Shown: positions 23,190 through 33,682 of the stretch, one piece after another
Position numbering within the stretch: the stretch's first letter is position 1
Layout: every line of letters starts with the position of its first letter
NCBI GenBank assembly: GCA_027575805.1
Contig: JANBPU010000093.1
Coordinates: 1 to 63,209 of the forward strand
From: Mycoemilia scoparia
Taxonomy: Eukaryota; Kickxellomycota; Kickxellomycetes; Kickxellales; Kickxellaceae
Length of the DNA stretch: 63,209 nt
Direction of reading: 5' to 3'
The notes under the pieces: model-generated
What the model saw: only the letters and a program-made list of their open reading frames with translations
Database searches by the model: none
What the model was told of the DNA's origin: nothing
Translations under genes and position numbers: made by a program

Positions 23190-23706
23190 ATGCTATTCTT
23201 GCTATAATTATTTATTAGGAGTATTAACAAAATGGAATGATGCTGGAATGACACTTCTGACCAGACGCATTCCATCAATGAAGAGATTCATTATTATCTT
23301 AGGTGCGAGTTTATGGGTTGCTGTGGTTTCGATCCCCCTGATTTGAAGAATATATGATCTTCCTAATAGGCATTGTCCTCCAGCCTTCCTCCTTGAGTCT
23401 AGAAAAATATATCGATATAGCCATCAATCCTGGAAATAGCAAACTCCAACTTTCTATCACGCTTTGTAGACTCAAAAGTAACATTCGGCTAAAAAGAGCA
23501 CCACCTAAAAGATTTACAAAACTATGTGGCCGTGATGATTAAAAAAAAGCTAAATGGCTTTATTGGTTCAGTTGATTACAAAATGTAGATCTCATGCCGC
23601 TATCTTCATGGAATAACAGCACAGTATGAGATAAGAATAATAATAATACTAGTAATAGCAATAATAGTTATAATTAATTTCAAATCACTTGACTTTAGCA
23701 CCATTA
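23190..23706. other. Intergenic region between UreD start and epimerase stop
   Basis: It holds the UreD promoter on its left and an AT-rich 3' flank on its right (from about 23530 with A-rich and TAATA-type runs). No gene seen. Confidence 0.5.
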
Positions 23707-24948
23707 TTATCCCTTACTTTGTGTATCTGGCCACAGTCGTAAGGTGATCATTTCATTGACAAGTGCTTTTAAAACCTGATATTCGAGATTTGGATGTTTA
23801 TATGCAAATTCGAGGCCAGGAGTTTTGGTTATCAGTGATCCGTCTACCCCAAAAGGATGCGCACCCAAAGCGCAATATGGGTGCTCTTGATCGAGATATG
23901 GTGTCAGTGGTGAGTCGGGTATATTTGAATTGGCCAGGAGCTCCATCCATGGGCCAAGAAAAGATTCGTTAACTTCGTCAGTAAGATCCTGTGTGTGCAT
24001 TCGCTTGGCAACAGCATTAATGATCGCATCATGGAACGATTTTTTGATCCCAAAAGCCTTGCTAACTGCCTCGGCGATTTTCTCATTGGTGGTATTTCCC
24101 AGATCAGCAACATTGAATTTGACAAGAGTTGCCTTGCTTATTGGCTCCGTAATGCCGACCTGATCTCTCTGCCATTTTGCGGTGGCTACCATTGCTCTGG
24201 CAATATCTTCGACGTGGACAGTATTTACAGGGAGCCCGCGTTCCCACAAGACCTTCATGTTTTCCTTTTTGGAGTGGCACACCTGGCCCATCATTAGCAA
24301 CGGGGCCACATAGTAACGGTCTACGGGGCCATAGGGAAGGGCTGGCCGAATCACGACTATTGAGAGGCTAGGGTTGGCCTCGGAGATCTCTGAGAGCCTT
24401 TCCTCGGCAAGGACGTAGTATTTTATGTAGGAATTCGGGGCCTCTGTAGCATCAAAGCAAGGCGAAGATTCAGCATTGGATATTGCGGATTTTCGCTTCG
24501 TATTTGATGTATTGTACACTCGGGCAGTTGAGAGGTGGATCAGGACGCCCACATTGTTCTTTCCTGCAATATTTGCGATATTGACGGCCAAATCAAGGAT
24601 GTCCCGCTTGTAGGCATGGTCGTTTTGTCCAAACCTGCATTCTGTTGCACAGTTGAAGACGTAGTCCCAAGCCTGGCCATCCTGTCGCTTCATCACCTCT
24701 TCAAGGAGCTCTGGGCGGTTCCAGTTGCCAACAATGTATTTGACTGTTTTGAGTTTTTCGATATAGCTTGCTGGCAAGCTTGCAATATCTAGCGGTGTTT
24801 TTTCGATGACAGTGATAGACAGGGGCGCAAGGCTTTTGCTTAGGCCGCTATCAAGAGCGTCTACCTTATCGTTCCGCAATTGGCAGAGGTGAGCAACCAG
24901 GGCGGAGGCAATGCATGACAAGCCGCCAATCACCAACACATTGGTCAT
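23707..24948 (-). CDS. NAD(P)-dependent epimerase/dehydratase-like protein (extended SDR)
   Basis: A single exon of 413 residues. The start is the ATG at 24948, followed directly by the strand 1 and nucleotide-binding segment NVLVIGGLSCIASALVAH, in which the GxxGxxG motif is altered (GGLSCIAS). The downstream core agrees with extended SDRs: VFNCATECRFGQ, LIHLSTARVYN, then a YIKYYVLAEE segment that resembles a shifted catalytic YxxxK, and VVIRPALPYGPVDRYYV. The C-terminal half is unusual and the family's last helices are replaced by a region rich in charged residues ending in MITLRLWPDTQSKG. The substrate is unknown; sequence relatives include sugar-nucleotide epimerases and 3-beta-hydroxysteroid dehydrogenase-like proteins. 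The loss of the strict glycine motif leaves NAD binding uncertain. Confidence 0.8.
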   Translation of the reverse strand: MTNVLVIGGLSCIASALVAHLCQLRNDKVDALDSGLSKSLAPLSITVIEKTPLDIASLPASYIEKLKTVKYIVGNWNRPELLEEVMKRQDGQAWDYVFNCATECRFGQNDHAYKRDILDLAVNIANIAGKNNVGVLIHLSTARVYNTSNTKRKSAISNAESSPCFDATEAPNSYIKYYVLAEERLSEISEANPSLSIVVIRPALPYGPVDRYYVAPLLMMGQVCHSKKENMKVLWERGLPVNTVHVEDIARAMVATAKWQRDQVGITEPISKATLVKFNVADLGNTTNEKIAEAVSKAFGIKKSFHDAIINAVAKRMHTQDLTDEVNESFLGPWMELLANSNIPDSPLTPYLDQEHPYCALGAHPFGVDGSLITKTPGLEFAYKHPNLEYQVLKALVNEMITLRLWPDTQSKG

Positions 24949-25409
24949 TTTGCGCAAGTGGTTAGACTAGGAATGGTATAGTTAGTATATTTGATCAAAA
25001 AGGACATGAAACATAACACAAACAGGGCCTGCGACTAGGGAGAGATAACCCTATGAGCTCCAGCTGGCAGCGCAGAATGGCGTTATGGGTTGGCTAGACC
25101 AACAACATGGTTGTTTACACTGATGCGCAATTCCAAACAAGATGGTCGCTTAAAGACTATGGATAAGGGAGGCATGCTGGCAAATCTCATGGCTGGTCGC
25201 ATCAAAAAGTGCCACAATCATTGGAAGTCCTATGCGCTGCTACCAGCATGATTATGCCTCGTGCTTTACAGGGTCCAGCATTACGTCTGCTCTTCAGCGG
25301 TCTGCCAGCTGCTTTATTTCTGAATGATGGCCATTGCTTAAGAAGGACAACGCCAGACTATTATCCTGCCCGCTACCATTAGTAAAAAGACCCCAAGGAC
25401 CGGGCAGAG
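24949..25409. other. Intergenic region between epimerase start and LARP7 stop
   Basis: Promoter of the epimerase-like gene and 3' flank of the LARP7-like gene. No further feature seen. Confidence 0.5.
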
Positions 25410-27063
25410 CTATGAAATGTTGCTGGCCTTTCTCTTGGTACCTCCTGAGCCAGCTGTGCTCATATCCTGACATTCGCTTGCATCATCGTGCATCAGGGTA
25501 TTTTGCTGTGTTTTAGTTATCTGCAGCTTTGAGGCCGGGTCGGACTGATCTGCAGGCATTCCTCCCCGCTTTCGCTGCTTGAGTTGGGCCCAGTAGTTAA
25601 CCTCCTCCCAGCCTTTAAGCACCTTTACTCGGATTCCCGGATTGCCTGTGCCAGTGGGTGTTTTTGTTTGGCTCTGCGTGCTGTCGTCCATGGAGTGCAG
25701 CTGTAAAGCCTTTCTGGCGTCGTCAGAGCTTTTGAACTCAATGTGTCCCTACATGACATATACACACACGCCGCTAAGCATTATTCATCTATAGACGCAA
25801 CTGATGTCTTATCCGTGTCTTTGAAGTGGACATGAATCTACCTACCGATATTTGGCCGATGGCGTATTCGATATTTTTGTACTCCATTCCTTTGCATATC
25901 GATTTCTACGTAATGCCGTACAAAGCATGAGGAGTGCGACCAGATTATCTTTTTAGAAAAACAAGCCATGGCTGGTGTATGTATCTATGGCTTACCTCAA
26001 TGGCATCTCTGTCGGAATCCGGGCTGACCCCATGGAATCGCAATATGGATCCCCGCTTCACTCCTTCAGGCCGCTCCAAATCCTGTTGCATGTACTCTTG
26101 ATATTTTAAATACTCCTTTTTGAGTTCATTCCACCGGGCTCTATAAATGTGGCAATGGCTGGGATCAGCGTTGGCACTAAACCATCTGACAGTTTAAACA
26201 TTAAAACATATAGCCTACTTTGATATTATTCGCAGGCCTAAAGCATGGAGACCACTGGCCCCATCTTGATCCTTGTTGCTCTGGGATTCCTTTTTGACAA
26301 ATTGGTCTCTGTGTGAGCTGGAATACGACAATGCCTTCCTGGCACCTTCCTCGCTACAAAATTCGACAAATGCGAATCCATGAAAGACCCCGGTTTTCGA
26401 ATCTTTGTGGGGTCGAACCGTTGCTACTTTGTCAATTTGCGACGCCAAGTCTTTTATAGTATCAATGCTGTCATATGGCTTCTTCAATCCCTCCTAAAGT
26501 ATATTTAATCCTATTAGAAAAGTCCAAACACGCGTAGCTGCTGATATCTACTTCTATACTTACTATATAAACCGTCCTTTGGTCGATCTCTCTAAGATTG
26601 GGCATTTTGAAGGGAGTTTTTCTTCGAACTCGGCTTTTGTTTTTGCTAATCTATTAAGTTGTTAGAATGCAGCCTCCTTAGCCAATCATCAATTTGTAAC
26701 TTAGATCCCCCAACTTATGTAATTGCTCACTTGTATTTCCGGGCAATAGAATTCGACTGCCTTTGCCAACGTCTGGACATCATAGACAGACATATTTTGT
26801 ATGCGCGGAAATGTCAAGAATGTCTCTATGGGAATCCCTATATTATTCAATTGGCACAAACACAAGATCTTTAGTCTCAATATAGTTTTCCAGATAAACT
26901 TTATACACTGGTCTATTTGCTAAATGCATAGGATAGACCACTTACAGCCTTTCTGGGATTCACTGACTGTTGTACGAAAAAAGCCATCCCATCTCATATT
27001 GGAGTCAGAGAAATAATATGTTATCTGCTCTCCGAGCTTTTTAAGATCATGTGGGGTTGACAT
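25410..27063 (-). CDS. La-related protein, LARP7/Pof8-like with La motif, RRM and C-terminal xRRM
   Basis: LARP7-group proteins bind the 3' ends of Pol III or telomerase RNAs; in fission yeast Pof8 it is a telomerase subunit. Seven exons join in frame: 27063-26946, 26837-26731, 26650-26564, 26493-26219, 26185-25996, 25905-25846 and 25748-25410, giving 391 residues. Residues 1-90 form the La motif (QITYYFSDSNM, then KGWIPIETFLTF and VQTLAKAVEFY). RRM1 starts at QRTVYI and contains HGFAFVEFCSEEGARKAL as its RNP1 segment. The C-terminal domain starts at GSILRFHGVSP and ends with YAIGQISGHIEFKSSDDARKAL, matching the atypical xRRM of LARP7, followed by a basic tail (KQRKRGG). Genuine La (SSB) is less likely because of this last domain. 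The role in telomerase is inferred, not shown. Confidence 0.87.
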
Positions 27064-27489
27064 TTTGTTAAATACATAAAGCATGTTTATTTTCTCTGGA
27101 AAGGTTTTAAGTGACGATATTAGATTTCATCGACCACAATAGGTGTATAATGGGTTTAGTCAAAATTGAATTTATAGCTGCCCATTGCTCTATTTGTATC
27201 AATTCCGTGAGAAAGTCTCTACGCTGTATTTCTTTTACAATGGTCACCTTTTCATCATCTCTAGAAAAAGCCCCTAATGGTCTATTGCAGGCTCTAAAAT
27301 TCAACAGCCTATTCCAGCAAGACTGTAGTAGCGATCCATTAGAGAGAGCCAGATTTAATCAGATTAGATCCGATCAACAATCCTTTAACTATAAATTTTT
27401 ATTCACAAATTTCTATACATGCTGTTGCTCTTGCTTTATGTATAGAGTTTTTTTCTGTATATGTGTGTGTGTGTTTAAAGTAAACCAAA
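27064..27489. promoter_or_regulatory. Divergent promoter between LARP7-like gene and UTP6
   Basis: The start codons are 426 bp apart, so both promoters must lie here. A TATAAATTTTTATT segment near 27390 resembles the AAAAATTTT (RRPE) element of yeast ribosome-biogenesis genes, but AT-richness makes this weak. Confidence 0.4.
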
Positions 27490-29619
27490 ATGGCCGAAAT
27501 TGTCCAGTTCAAGATTGAGGGTATGCTCCCCGAGCTTGAAGACCTGGAAAAGAAAAAGATTTTCAACAAGACCGAGATAAAAGCCATTGTCAAGAAGAGA
27601 ACTAACTTTGAGTATTCCGTCCGAAGACGAGGTCCCACGCGAGAAGACTTTCTTCGATACATCGAATATGAAATGAACTTGGACGCTCTGCGGAAAAAGC
27701 GTAAAAGCCGCCTTGGAATACAGAGCAAGAAGACCACAATAAGCGATTTTTCTATCACCAACAGAATAAAAGTCATTTTTGAGAGAGCCTTGCATCGTCA
27801 TAAGGGCGATATTGGCCTTTGGCTGCAGTATATTGATTTTGCCAAAAAGAGTGGCCTAACACGTCTGCAGAGCGAGCTGTATGCCAGGGCGATCCAGGTT
27901 CATCCAAGAAACACCACGCTATGGTTAGCCGCTGCCTCGTTCGAATTTGATGAAAATGCAAACATGGCCGGAGCTAGGACACTGTTGCAACGTAGCCTGC
28001 GCCTGAATCCAAAGGAGCAATCCCTTTGGCATACATACTTTAGACTCGAACTTATTTATATCGAAAAAATCAAAGCAAGAAGACGGCTGCTGTCTATTGG
28101 CGGCCAGGCTGGCGATGGCCCAGAAGAAAAGAAAGAAAGCGCTGATGTTATTCGCCTGGTGCCCCTTGAGGATGAATTGAAAAATGATTCAGAAAACAAT
28201 CCTCGCGGCATTCGTGACATTAGCGAAAAGACCCGAACCTTGATGGCATCCGATAACAACCCATTTCTTAAAGGCGCGGTTACCGCTATCATATATCAGA
28301 AAGCAATCGAGGAAATCCCAGATGACCTTGACTTCCGCTTAAAGTTTGCACAAATGTATGCTGAAACTGGCGACGCCGATCTGGAGGAAGCTAAGCAAAA
28401 CGTATTCAAGAACATCAAGCAGGATTTTGCCAAGAGCGAGGGTGCTCGTGCATTTATGGCCTCTTCAAACATGAAAATCGCCGATCCAAATACGCCAGAA
28501 TTTGTTGACGAATTGGAGAGGACCGTCACAGCATTCCACGAATCTATTTCAGAGCTCAAGACGAGTACCATGTACTTCCTATTCCTCGAGTTCTTGGTTA
28601 AGTGGGTTCGTGTTACTACAGAGCCAAACCTTCGCCTGTATCTCTCGGAAACAGCCAAAGCTGTGTTCACATCGGCCAAGGGCGAAGGCCAGCTTGACTC
28701 ATCGATATATAAATTGTGGCTACCGTTTGTAAGAAAACAAGAAGGCGATACTGAGTATACTTCAAGTCTCGCAATTGCTGCAACCGAAGCTTTCCCAAAT
28801 TCTCCCGACCTTTGGATTGCCAGAATAAACATTGAGATGGGAAATGCTAAAAAGGGCTCCAAAGCAGGAAAGAGACTGGACTCGTTGATTTTGGACTCTG
28901 CGCTTAGCTCAAACGCTGGATCATACGCACTATGGTATAAATGGCTGAGCTGGATCGAATGGCAGTGGAAGAACCAGCGGATATCTACCCATGAGGCCCA
29001 AAAAAGATACATATCGGCAGTTACTCGATGCGGAACATTGACATCCGAATACCATCAGACAAGAGATATGATACTAACCCGCTTCCTCGATTGGGCTGCT
29101 AGAATTCCTCGCTCTCAGCTCGATGATGGAGAGCTGTCCAGAATCGAGGACTTTGTGGGTTCAGACGACGATGAGGAGGACTATGAAGGAATCAGCGAAA
29201 AGGAGCTCAAGAAAAGATTTTTAAAGCGATCCAAAAATAAGAAGCTTGGTACCAATATCGACTCTGTAAGAGCAATGGCCAAAAAGGCCCAGCTCCAAAC
29301 ATTCCCAACGACCGCTTTCTTTGAGCGCTGCATAGAATACGAAAGCATCCACATCAGCCAGCTCGAGAACACTCATGGATCATCGGCCAAACGGACGCAA
29401 GATTACCGGGACGCTTGCAAACACATTGTCATGCTATTCGAATCTGCGGTCCGGGTTGACAATAACGACTCTGCAGTATGGATAAAATATGCAGAGTTCC
29501 TACAGAAGTCGGGACAGGACCACAAGCTGGGAGATTTGCATTGGAAAGCCAGCGCAGCTTTTACATCACAAGATCAAAAGTCAAAATTCGAGTCCGCATA
29601 CCAGGCCCTTATCAAATAA
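27490..29619 (+). CDS. UTP6: U3 snoRNP protein Utp6, HAT-repeat SSU processome subunit
   Basis: Utp6 belongs to the UTP-B subcomplex of the SSU processome, which matures 18S rRNA in the nucleolus. It is a single exon of 709 residues. The N-terminal helix region (MAEIVQFKIEGMLPELEDLEKKKIF, KTEIKAIVKKRTNFEY) is a signature of Utp6, and is followed by HAT repeats such as GLWLQYIDFAKKSGL, TTLWLAAASFEFDENAN and SLWHTYFRLELIYI. An acidic insert lies near residues 556-566 (GSDDDEEDYEGIS). The C-terminus has another HAT-like unit (SAVWIKYAEFLQKSG). UTP15 is also in the window at 37 kb. Confidence 0.95.
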   Translation: MAEIVQFKIEGMLPELEDLEKKKIFNKTEIKAIVKKRTNFEYSVRRRGPTREDFLRYIEYEMNLDALRKKRKSRLGIQSKKTTISDFSITNRIKVIFERALHRHKGDIGLWLQYIDFAKKSGLTRLQSELYARAIQVHPRNTTLWLAAASFEFDENANMAGARTLLQRSLRLNPKEQSLWHTYFRLELIYIEKIKARRRLLSIGGQAGDGPEEKKESADVIRLVPLEDELKNDSENNPRGIRDISEKTRTLMASDNNPFLKGAVTAIIYQKAIEEIPDDLDFRLKFAQMYAETGDADLEEAKQNVFKNIKQDFAKSEGARAFMASSNMKIADPNTPEFVDELERTVTAFHESISELKTSTMYFLFLEFLVKWVRVTTEPNLRLYLSETAKAVFTSAKGEGQLDSSIYKLWLPFVRKQEGDTEYTSSLAIAATEAFPNSPDLWIARINIEMGNAKKGSKAGKRLDSLILDSALSSNAGSYALWYKWLSWIEWQWKNQRISTHEAQKRYISAVTRCGTLTSEYHQTRDMILTRFLDWAARIPRSQLDDGELSRIEDFVGSDDDEEDYEGISEKELKKRFLKRSKNKKLGTNIDSVRAMAKKAQLQTFPTTAFFERCIEYESIHISQLENTHGSSAKRTQDYRDACKHIVMLFESAVRVDNNDSAVWIKYAEFLQKSGQDHKLGDLHWKASAAFTSQDQKSKFESAYQALIK

Positions 29620-30134
29620 TAGCGCCGATCTTTACAGCAAATAATGTGTTAAATGGGCAATAATTTTTGAAGGGTGAATATCCATAGGCACAATCACAGT
29701 TAAATGAATGCTCAGTTTTACTAGTCAGCATTCACTCTTCAAAATTATGATCCAAATCGACATGAACTAGTCCATATTTCTCAAAAAATGTCAAGACTGG
29801 GTCAGTAATATTATATTATGCTATTTTAAAAAATAAAATCTGTGTGTTTTACTATCCAACAAGAAATTGGCACCCATCATATTTGTTTTAATTTGTGTTA
29901 CAAATTTTCTCAGAAATCCATTGGGGCCATAGCCACACATTAACATCACTGCTCGTTCAAGAAGTGACTTCTCCCTTTGAGTGATCACTCGAAAAACATC
30001 AGCCAACCTCTGTCAAGCTTCCTTTGACTGCTCTCTTTGCTCTTTCTTTTTCAAACACATTTATACTTTTTGCATACCTTTATCTTTGAATTTATAGCAC
30101 AGGTATACCATAAACAAAAGCTCGCTCAGCCAAA
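29620..30134. other. Intergenic region between UTP6 stop and EEP gene start
   Basis: A MITE-like copy lies 34 bp after the UTP6 stop codon; the rest is the promoter of the EEP gene, with a pyrimidine-rich stretch near 30010-30080. Confidence 0.55.
29653..29757. mobile_element. MITE-like element, copy 7 (family A)
   Basis: Left arm ATGGGCAATAATTTTTGAAG, right arm TCTTCAAAATTATGATCC. The inner part has GGCACAATCACAGTTAAATG, the family block in the opposite orientation. It is degenerate in the middle. Confidence 0.8.
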
Positions 30135-31725
30135 ATGAAATTACCGCAACCCGGCCAGATAGAACTTTATGACTATCGGTCAGAAGAATTGAAATCCCAA
30201 CATGCCTCTTTAAATTGGGAGCGCCCTCTCAAAGTAATTCAGTGGAACATAGAGCGAGGCTACAAGCTTGAGCAACAGCTGGTCTTTCTGCGCACCCTAG
30301 ACGCTGATATTTTGTGTCTCCAGGTGAGCTATTACGAGTAGTCTATCATCCCTGCCACGATGGTGATGTTTTTAGCGTATTGGCTAACACCCTTATCCAA
30401 TCCTTCCAGGAAATTGACATCAACAATGAACGGAGTGGTAGCAATCAGCAGGCAAAGATAATCGCTGAGCAGCTGGGACTGAATGGCGGGTTTGTTACTG
30501 AATTCGTAGAGATCAAGGACCCCTGTCGCTCTGCTATTCAGCAGGTAAGGATACGCAGGCGCTGCATTCACATTAACTACGGTTATCTTTGCAATTCGGG
30601 CCAGTAAACTGCATCCCTACTGAACTCAAGCTTTGCCTGTAAATGTAGGGTGGCGGAGTTCACGGTAACGCAATATATTCAAAATTCGACATGGAGTTCC
30701 GCGTTGTGGATCACAAGCACCAGCCATATGACTGGAATAACCATGGCCGCTTCCTCTGTGAGCCTAGAGAGGGAAAGTATGTACCACTCTGCGCTTTAGT
30801 GCGGACAGGAGCGATATGCCTACATCTTTATCCAGCCATGGCTCTACCCCAGCATGCTAACAACAATTGAAATCCTGGCTTTAAATATTAGGAGATACAC
30901 CATTGCTGCAAACATCTCTATACCAAACCGTGAGCCAATCCTGGCTTATAGCGCCCATTTTGAGGTATGTATACGCCAAGCCCTATTTTTGAAGTTTTAA
31001 AGAGCTGAAATCCATTTATGCATTAACACAACCCCATGGAAATTCATCTCTGACAGTGCTTCTGTGGAATAAGCGGCAGAGTTGGGCAGCTCGCAGATCT
31101 GATCCAAGACAGCAGAACCCACGCAGATAAGTTCCCACACCAGCTGATCTTTGGCGACTTCAACACATTTGGCCACTCGTTAGCCCGATTCTCGCCTATA
31201 TTTTGCACTGACAGATACCGGTGGGGGTCTCTGGGAATGAGTGAGCCCGAGTGGTGGCATCACCATATTTTATCGTGGTATTCAAACGATGGCCCAAAGA
31301 ATCTTTTGCTTCAGCACCAGCCATTGCCGCGAGGAGTTGACACAACAGACGAATGGCTTCTTAAGAACACCGTCAACCCGGACTGGTGGGATCCGTACGA
31401 CGTCAGGAAGGATATAACCATATCAAACCACCTCGGCTGGATGAAGGCCAAGGTCGACTGGTCCTTTGTTCGCCGAATGAAGGTCGTGTCAAACTACATG
31501 GACAACGAGGACTTCCAGATGTCTGACCACAAGTGCCTGGTACTTGAGGTTGACTATAGTACGCCCGAGCAAGATCAAAAGTATCGCGAGCTGAACAAGC
31601 TTGTGGCCAGAGATCTTGAAAGCCGGAGACAGTCAGAGAATTTCCATAGAAAGGCCGTCTTTGCTGCTGGTGGGCTTGCGTGTGCGGCTACCATCTTCTT
31701 TTTCAAGTGGGTGCGGCTGCCATAG
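30135..31725 (+). CDS. Endonuclease/exonuclease/phosphatase (EEP) fold protein with C-terminal membrane anchor
   Basis: The protein has the EEP fold shared by exonuclease III, DNase I, sphingomyelinase-like and Ccr4-type enzymes, so a phosphodiesterase or phosphatase activity is likely; the substrate is unknown. Five exons (30135-30323, 30410-30544, 30649-30776, 30892-30964, 31057-31725) join in frame to give 397 residues. The metal-binding motifs are in order: IQWNIERG near residue 36, LQEID with the catalytic Glu at 64, GGVHGNAIYSK, YSAHFE, GDFNT with Asp209 and Asn211, and SDHK with Asp-His at 332-333. A hydrophobic stretch AVFAAGGLACAATIFFF near 378-394 followed by a basic end looks like a tail-type membrane anchor. 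Confidence 0.85.
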
Positions 31726-31994
31726 TTTCTGTGTTGTTTTTAACATTGCTCCATTTATACATTTATTTGTGTCACCGCCAACATTATCCCTAAAACACCC
31801 AAGGGCCATAAAATGCGCATAAACTATACATACTCAGCCTTCAGAATATAGATTTCCACTGCCTTGTCTGTACCATAATCTTGGCTAGGCTCTGCTTATA
31901 TGTTTTAGTGATATGTATAGCGTTAGAAATCACTGATCCATCATGTCTATTTATGTATCAAATACATTCACAAGGCCACTAATAAATATTGATA
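31726..31994. other. Spacer before the methyltransferase gene
   Basis: AT-rich, no feature seen. Confidence 0.4.
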
Positions 31995-33486
31995 ATGAAC
32001 GCATGTGAGTCTTTCGCAAAATCTAAATAGCTCTCTATAGAAGGCAGCATATTCATAGTGGACCATTCAAATTATACAATAGGTTGCAATAGCCCAAAGC
32101 TATCCGAGTTTCTATCAGAAAAGGACAAATGTGATGAATTTATATTGCTGGATGGTATGTAGGATCCATGCTCCATCTACTTTTTACTACATCATATACA
32201 TGGATATGTTTAAGCACGCATCAAATTATGGATCTATTGTAGGCGCTGTTGGATCGATCCTTCTTAAGTCCATAGACAACAAGGGTAATTTACAATCTGA
32301 AAGGGTTTTATTCATAACTGCAAAGCGGCCATGCTAAAGGCGCCAGAATTTCAACTTGATAGTTTCGATATTGACTAGATTTTTCCAGCACTGGCATCGC
32401 AACATCCCAAATTCGTGCCAACCTTGCCTGTATGAATCTGCTATTCCCAGAGCAAGTGTCTACAGTCCACATGTCTTACCTTGAGGCTGGCTCTGAAATA
32501 ATCACCACCAACAGTCTTACTTGCAACAGATTAACACAGAGGCACCATGCCTTAAAAGACAAGGTTTATGAGCTCAACAAACTTGGGGCGAAAATAGCAG
32601 TCGATGCATGCCTCGAATACATGAAGAAAGCACCGAACAGCGGACACAGATTTGTTTTAGGCTCAATAGGTAAGAATGCAATACAATGTTCTGCTTATAT
32701 GAATCATAATTGTTAAAGGGCGAGTGATTATAAGGGCAGTTACAGCCAAATGGGCGACCAACCCTTCAAAAATAATCTCCCAGATATGAACTTTTATCAT
32801 TGTGAAAATATATCATTTAACGACATGTTAGGTTCGGTTGGCCTTAGAATAGACCTTTGTTGCAAAAGCCCCGCATACCTTACTGCCGTTGAAGAATATA
32901 AAGTACAGATTCGGGGCCTGATGGATGGTGGAGTACATGGACTCCTTATTGAAACGATGACCGGTTTAAATGATATCAAGGCATCGATGGAAGCAGCCGA
33001 CGCCATATTCGGGAGTTCTAATTCCTTGCCAGTGTTTCTGTCTATTGTTTCTAATAGCAATGACCCAAAGTAGGTTGTTGATTACTTGTATTAGAAACAC
33101 TGGTTGGCAGGTGTATCACTAATATGATGGCTTCTCACTATAGAGCACTTTGGTCTGGAGAACCGCTTTCTGAGCTTTTGAATGTTGTTAAACAGTATGC
33201 TTTTATAGCTGCTCTTGGCACTAACTGCTCGCTATCGACTCAGAATTATATAGAGTCCATCACTTTTATTAACAGTCTCACTTCGTTGCCTCTACTTTTT
33301 TATCCCAGTGCTGACCTCCCACAAAGCGATGGACACTATTCTATGTGCACATATCAATACTGCGATATTATGTACAACGCAAGAGAAGCTGCCAGACCAA
33401 GATTGGTAATACTTGGTGGTTGTTGTGGTACGCTTCCTGAAAATATAAAGTCACTAAAGGCCCGACTTCAAAGAATCAACCCTTAG
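31995..33486 (+). CDS. Homocysteine S-methyltransferase-domain protein
   Basis: The domain transfers a methyl group to homocysteine using a zinc-bound thiolate, as in BHMT, Mht1/Sam4 or the N-terminal half of cobalamin-dependent methionine synthase. Supported exons are about 32083-32154, 32243-32284, 32379-32669, 32832-33069 and 33111-33486, joined in frame; a very short first exon at 31995-32004 (ATG) is the best candidate start but is uncertain, and the acceptor could also be at 32059. Family features are LLDGAVGS near the start, SYLEAGSEIITTNSL, RFVLGSIG, GLLIETMTGLNDIKASM and the three zinc cysteines as ALGTNCSL and LGGCCGT. The Met-Gly of the usual DGGMGT loop is replaced by AVGS. The intron between 32669 and 32832 contains a MITE-like copy. 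No cobalamin domains follow, so it is a stand-alone enzyme. Confidence 0.8.
32697..32789. mobile_element. MITE-like element, copy 8 (family A), inside an intron
   Basis: TATATGAATCATAATTGTTA on the left, GGGCAGTTACAGCCAAATGG in the middle and ACCCTTCAAAAATAATCTCC on the right. It lies wholly within the 162-nt fourth intron of the methyltransferase gene; removing it leaves an intron of about 69 nt. Confidence 0.8.
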
Positions 33487-33493
33487 ACATTGT

Positions 33494-33620
33494 ACCATAG
33501 ACCATTTTTGAAGGATGGTAAACATTTGCCAATAAATGATGGTCACTCATATTTGGCTTTAATCACCCTTATAATCAACAGCTCGCCGCCAAAGGTATCC
33601 TATAAACGCTATGATCCACA
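33494..33620. mobile_element. MITE-like element, copy 9 (family A), degenerate
   Basis: ACCATTTTTGAAGGATGG on the left and CTATGATCC on the right, with TTTGGCTTTAATCACCC and GCCGCCAAAGG inside. It is the most diverged copy in the window. Confidence 0.6.
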
Positions 33621-33682
33621 CCTTGTTTTTCTAAATTTAGCAAAGTTTTAACCTTCTGTTAGATAATTAAAGCATACCTACC

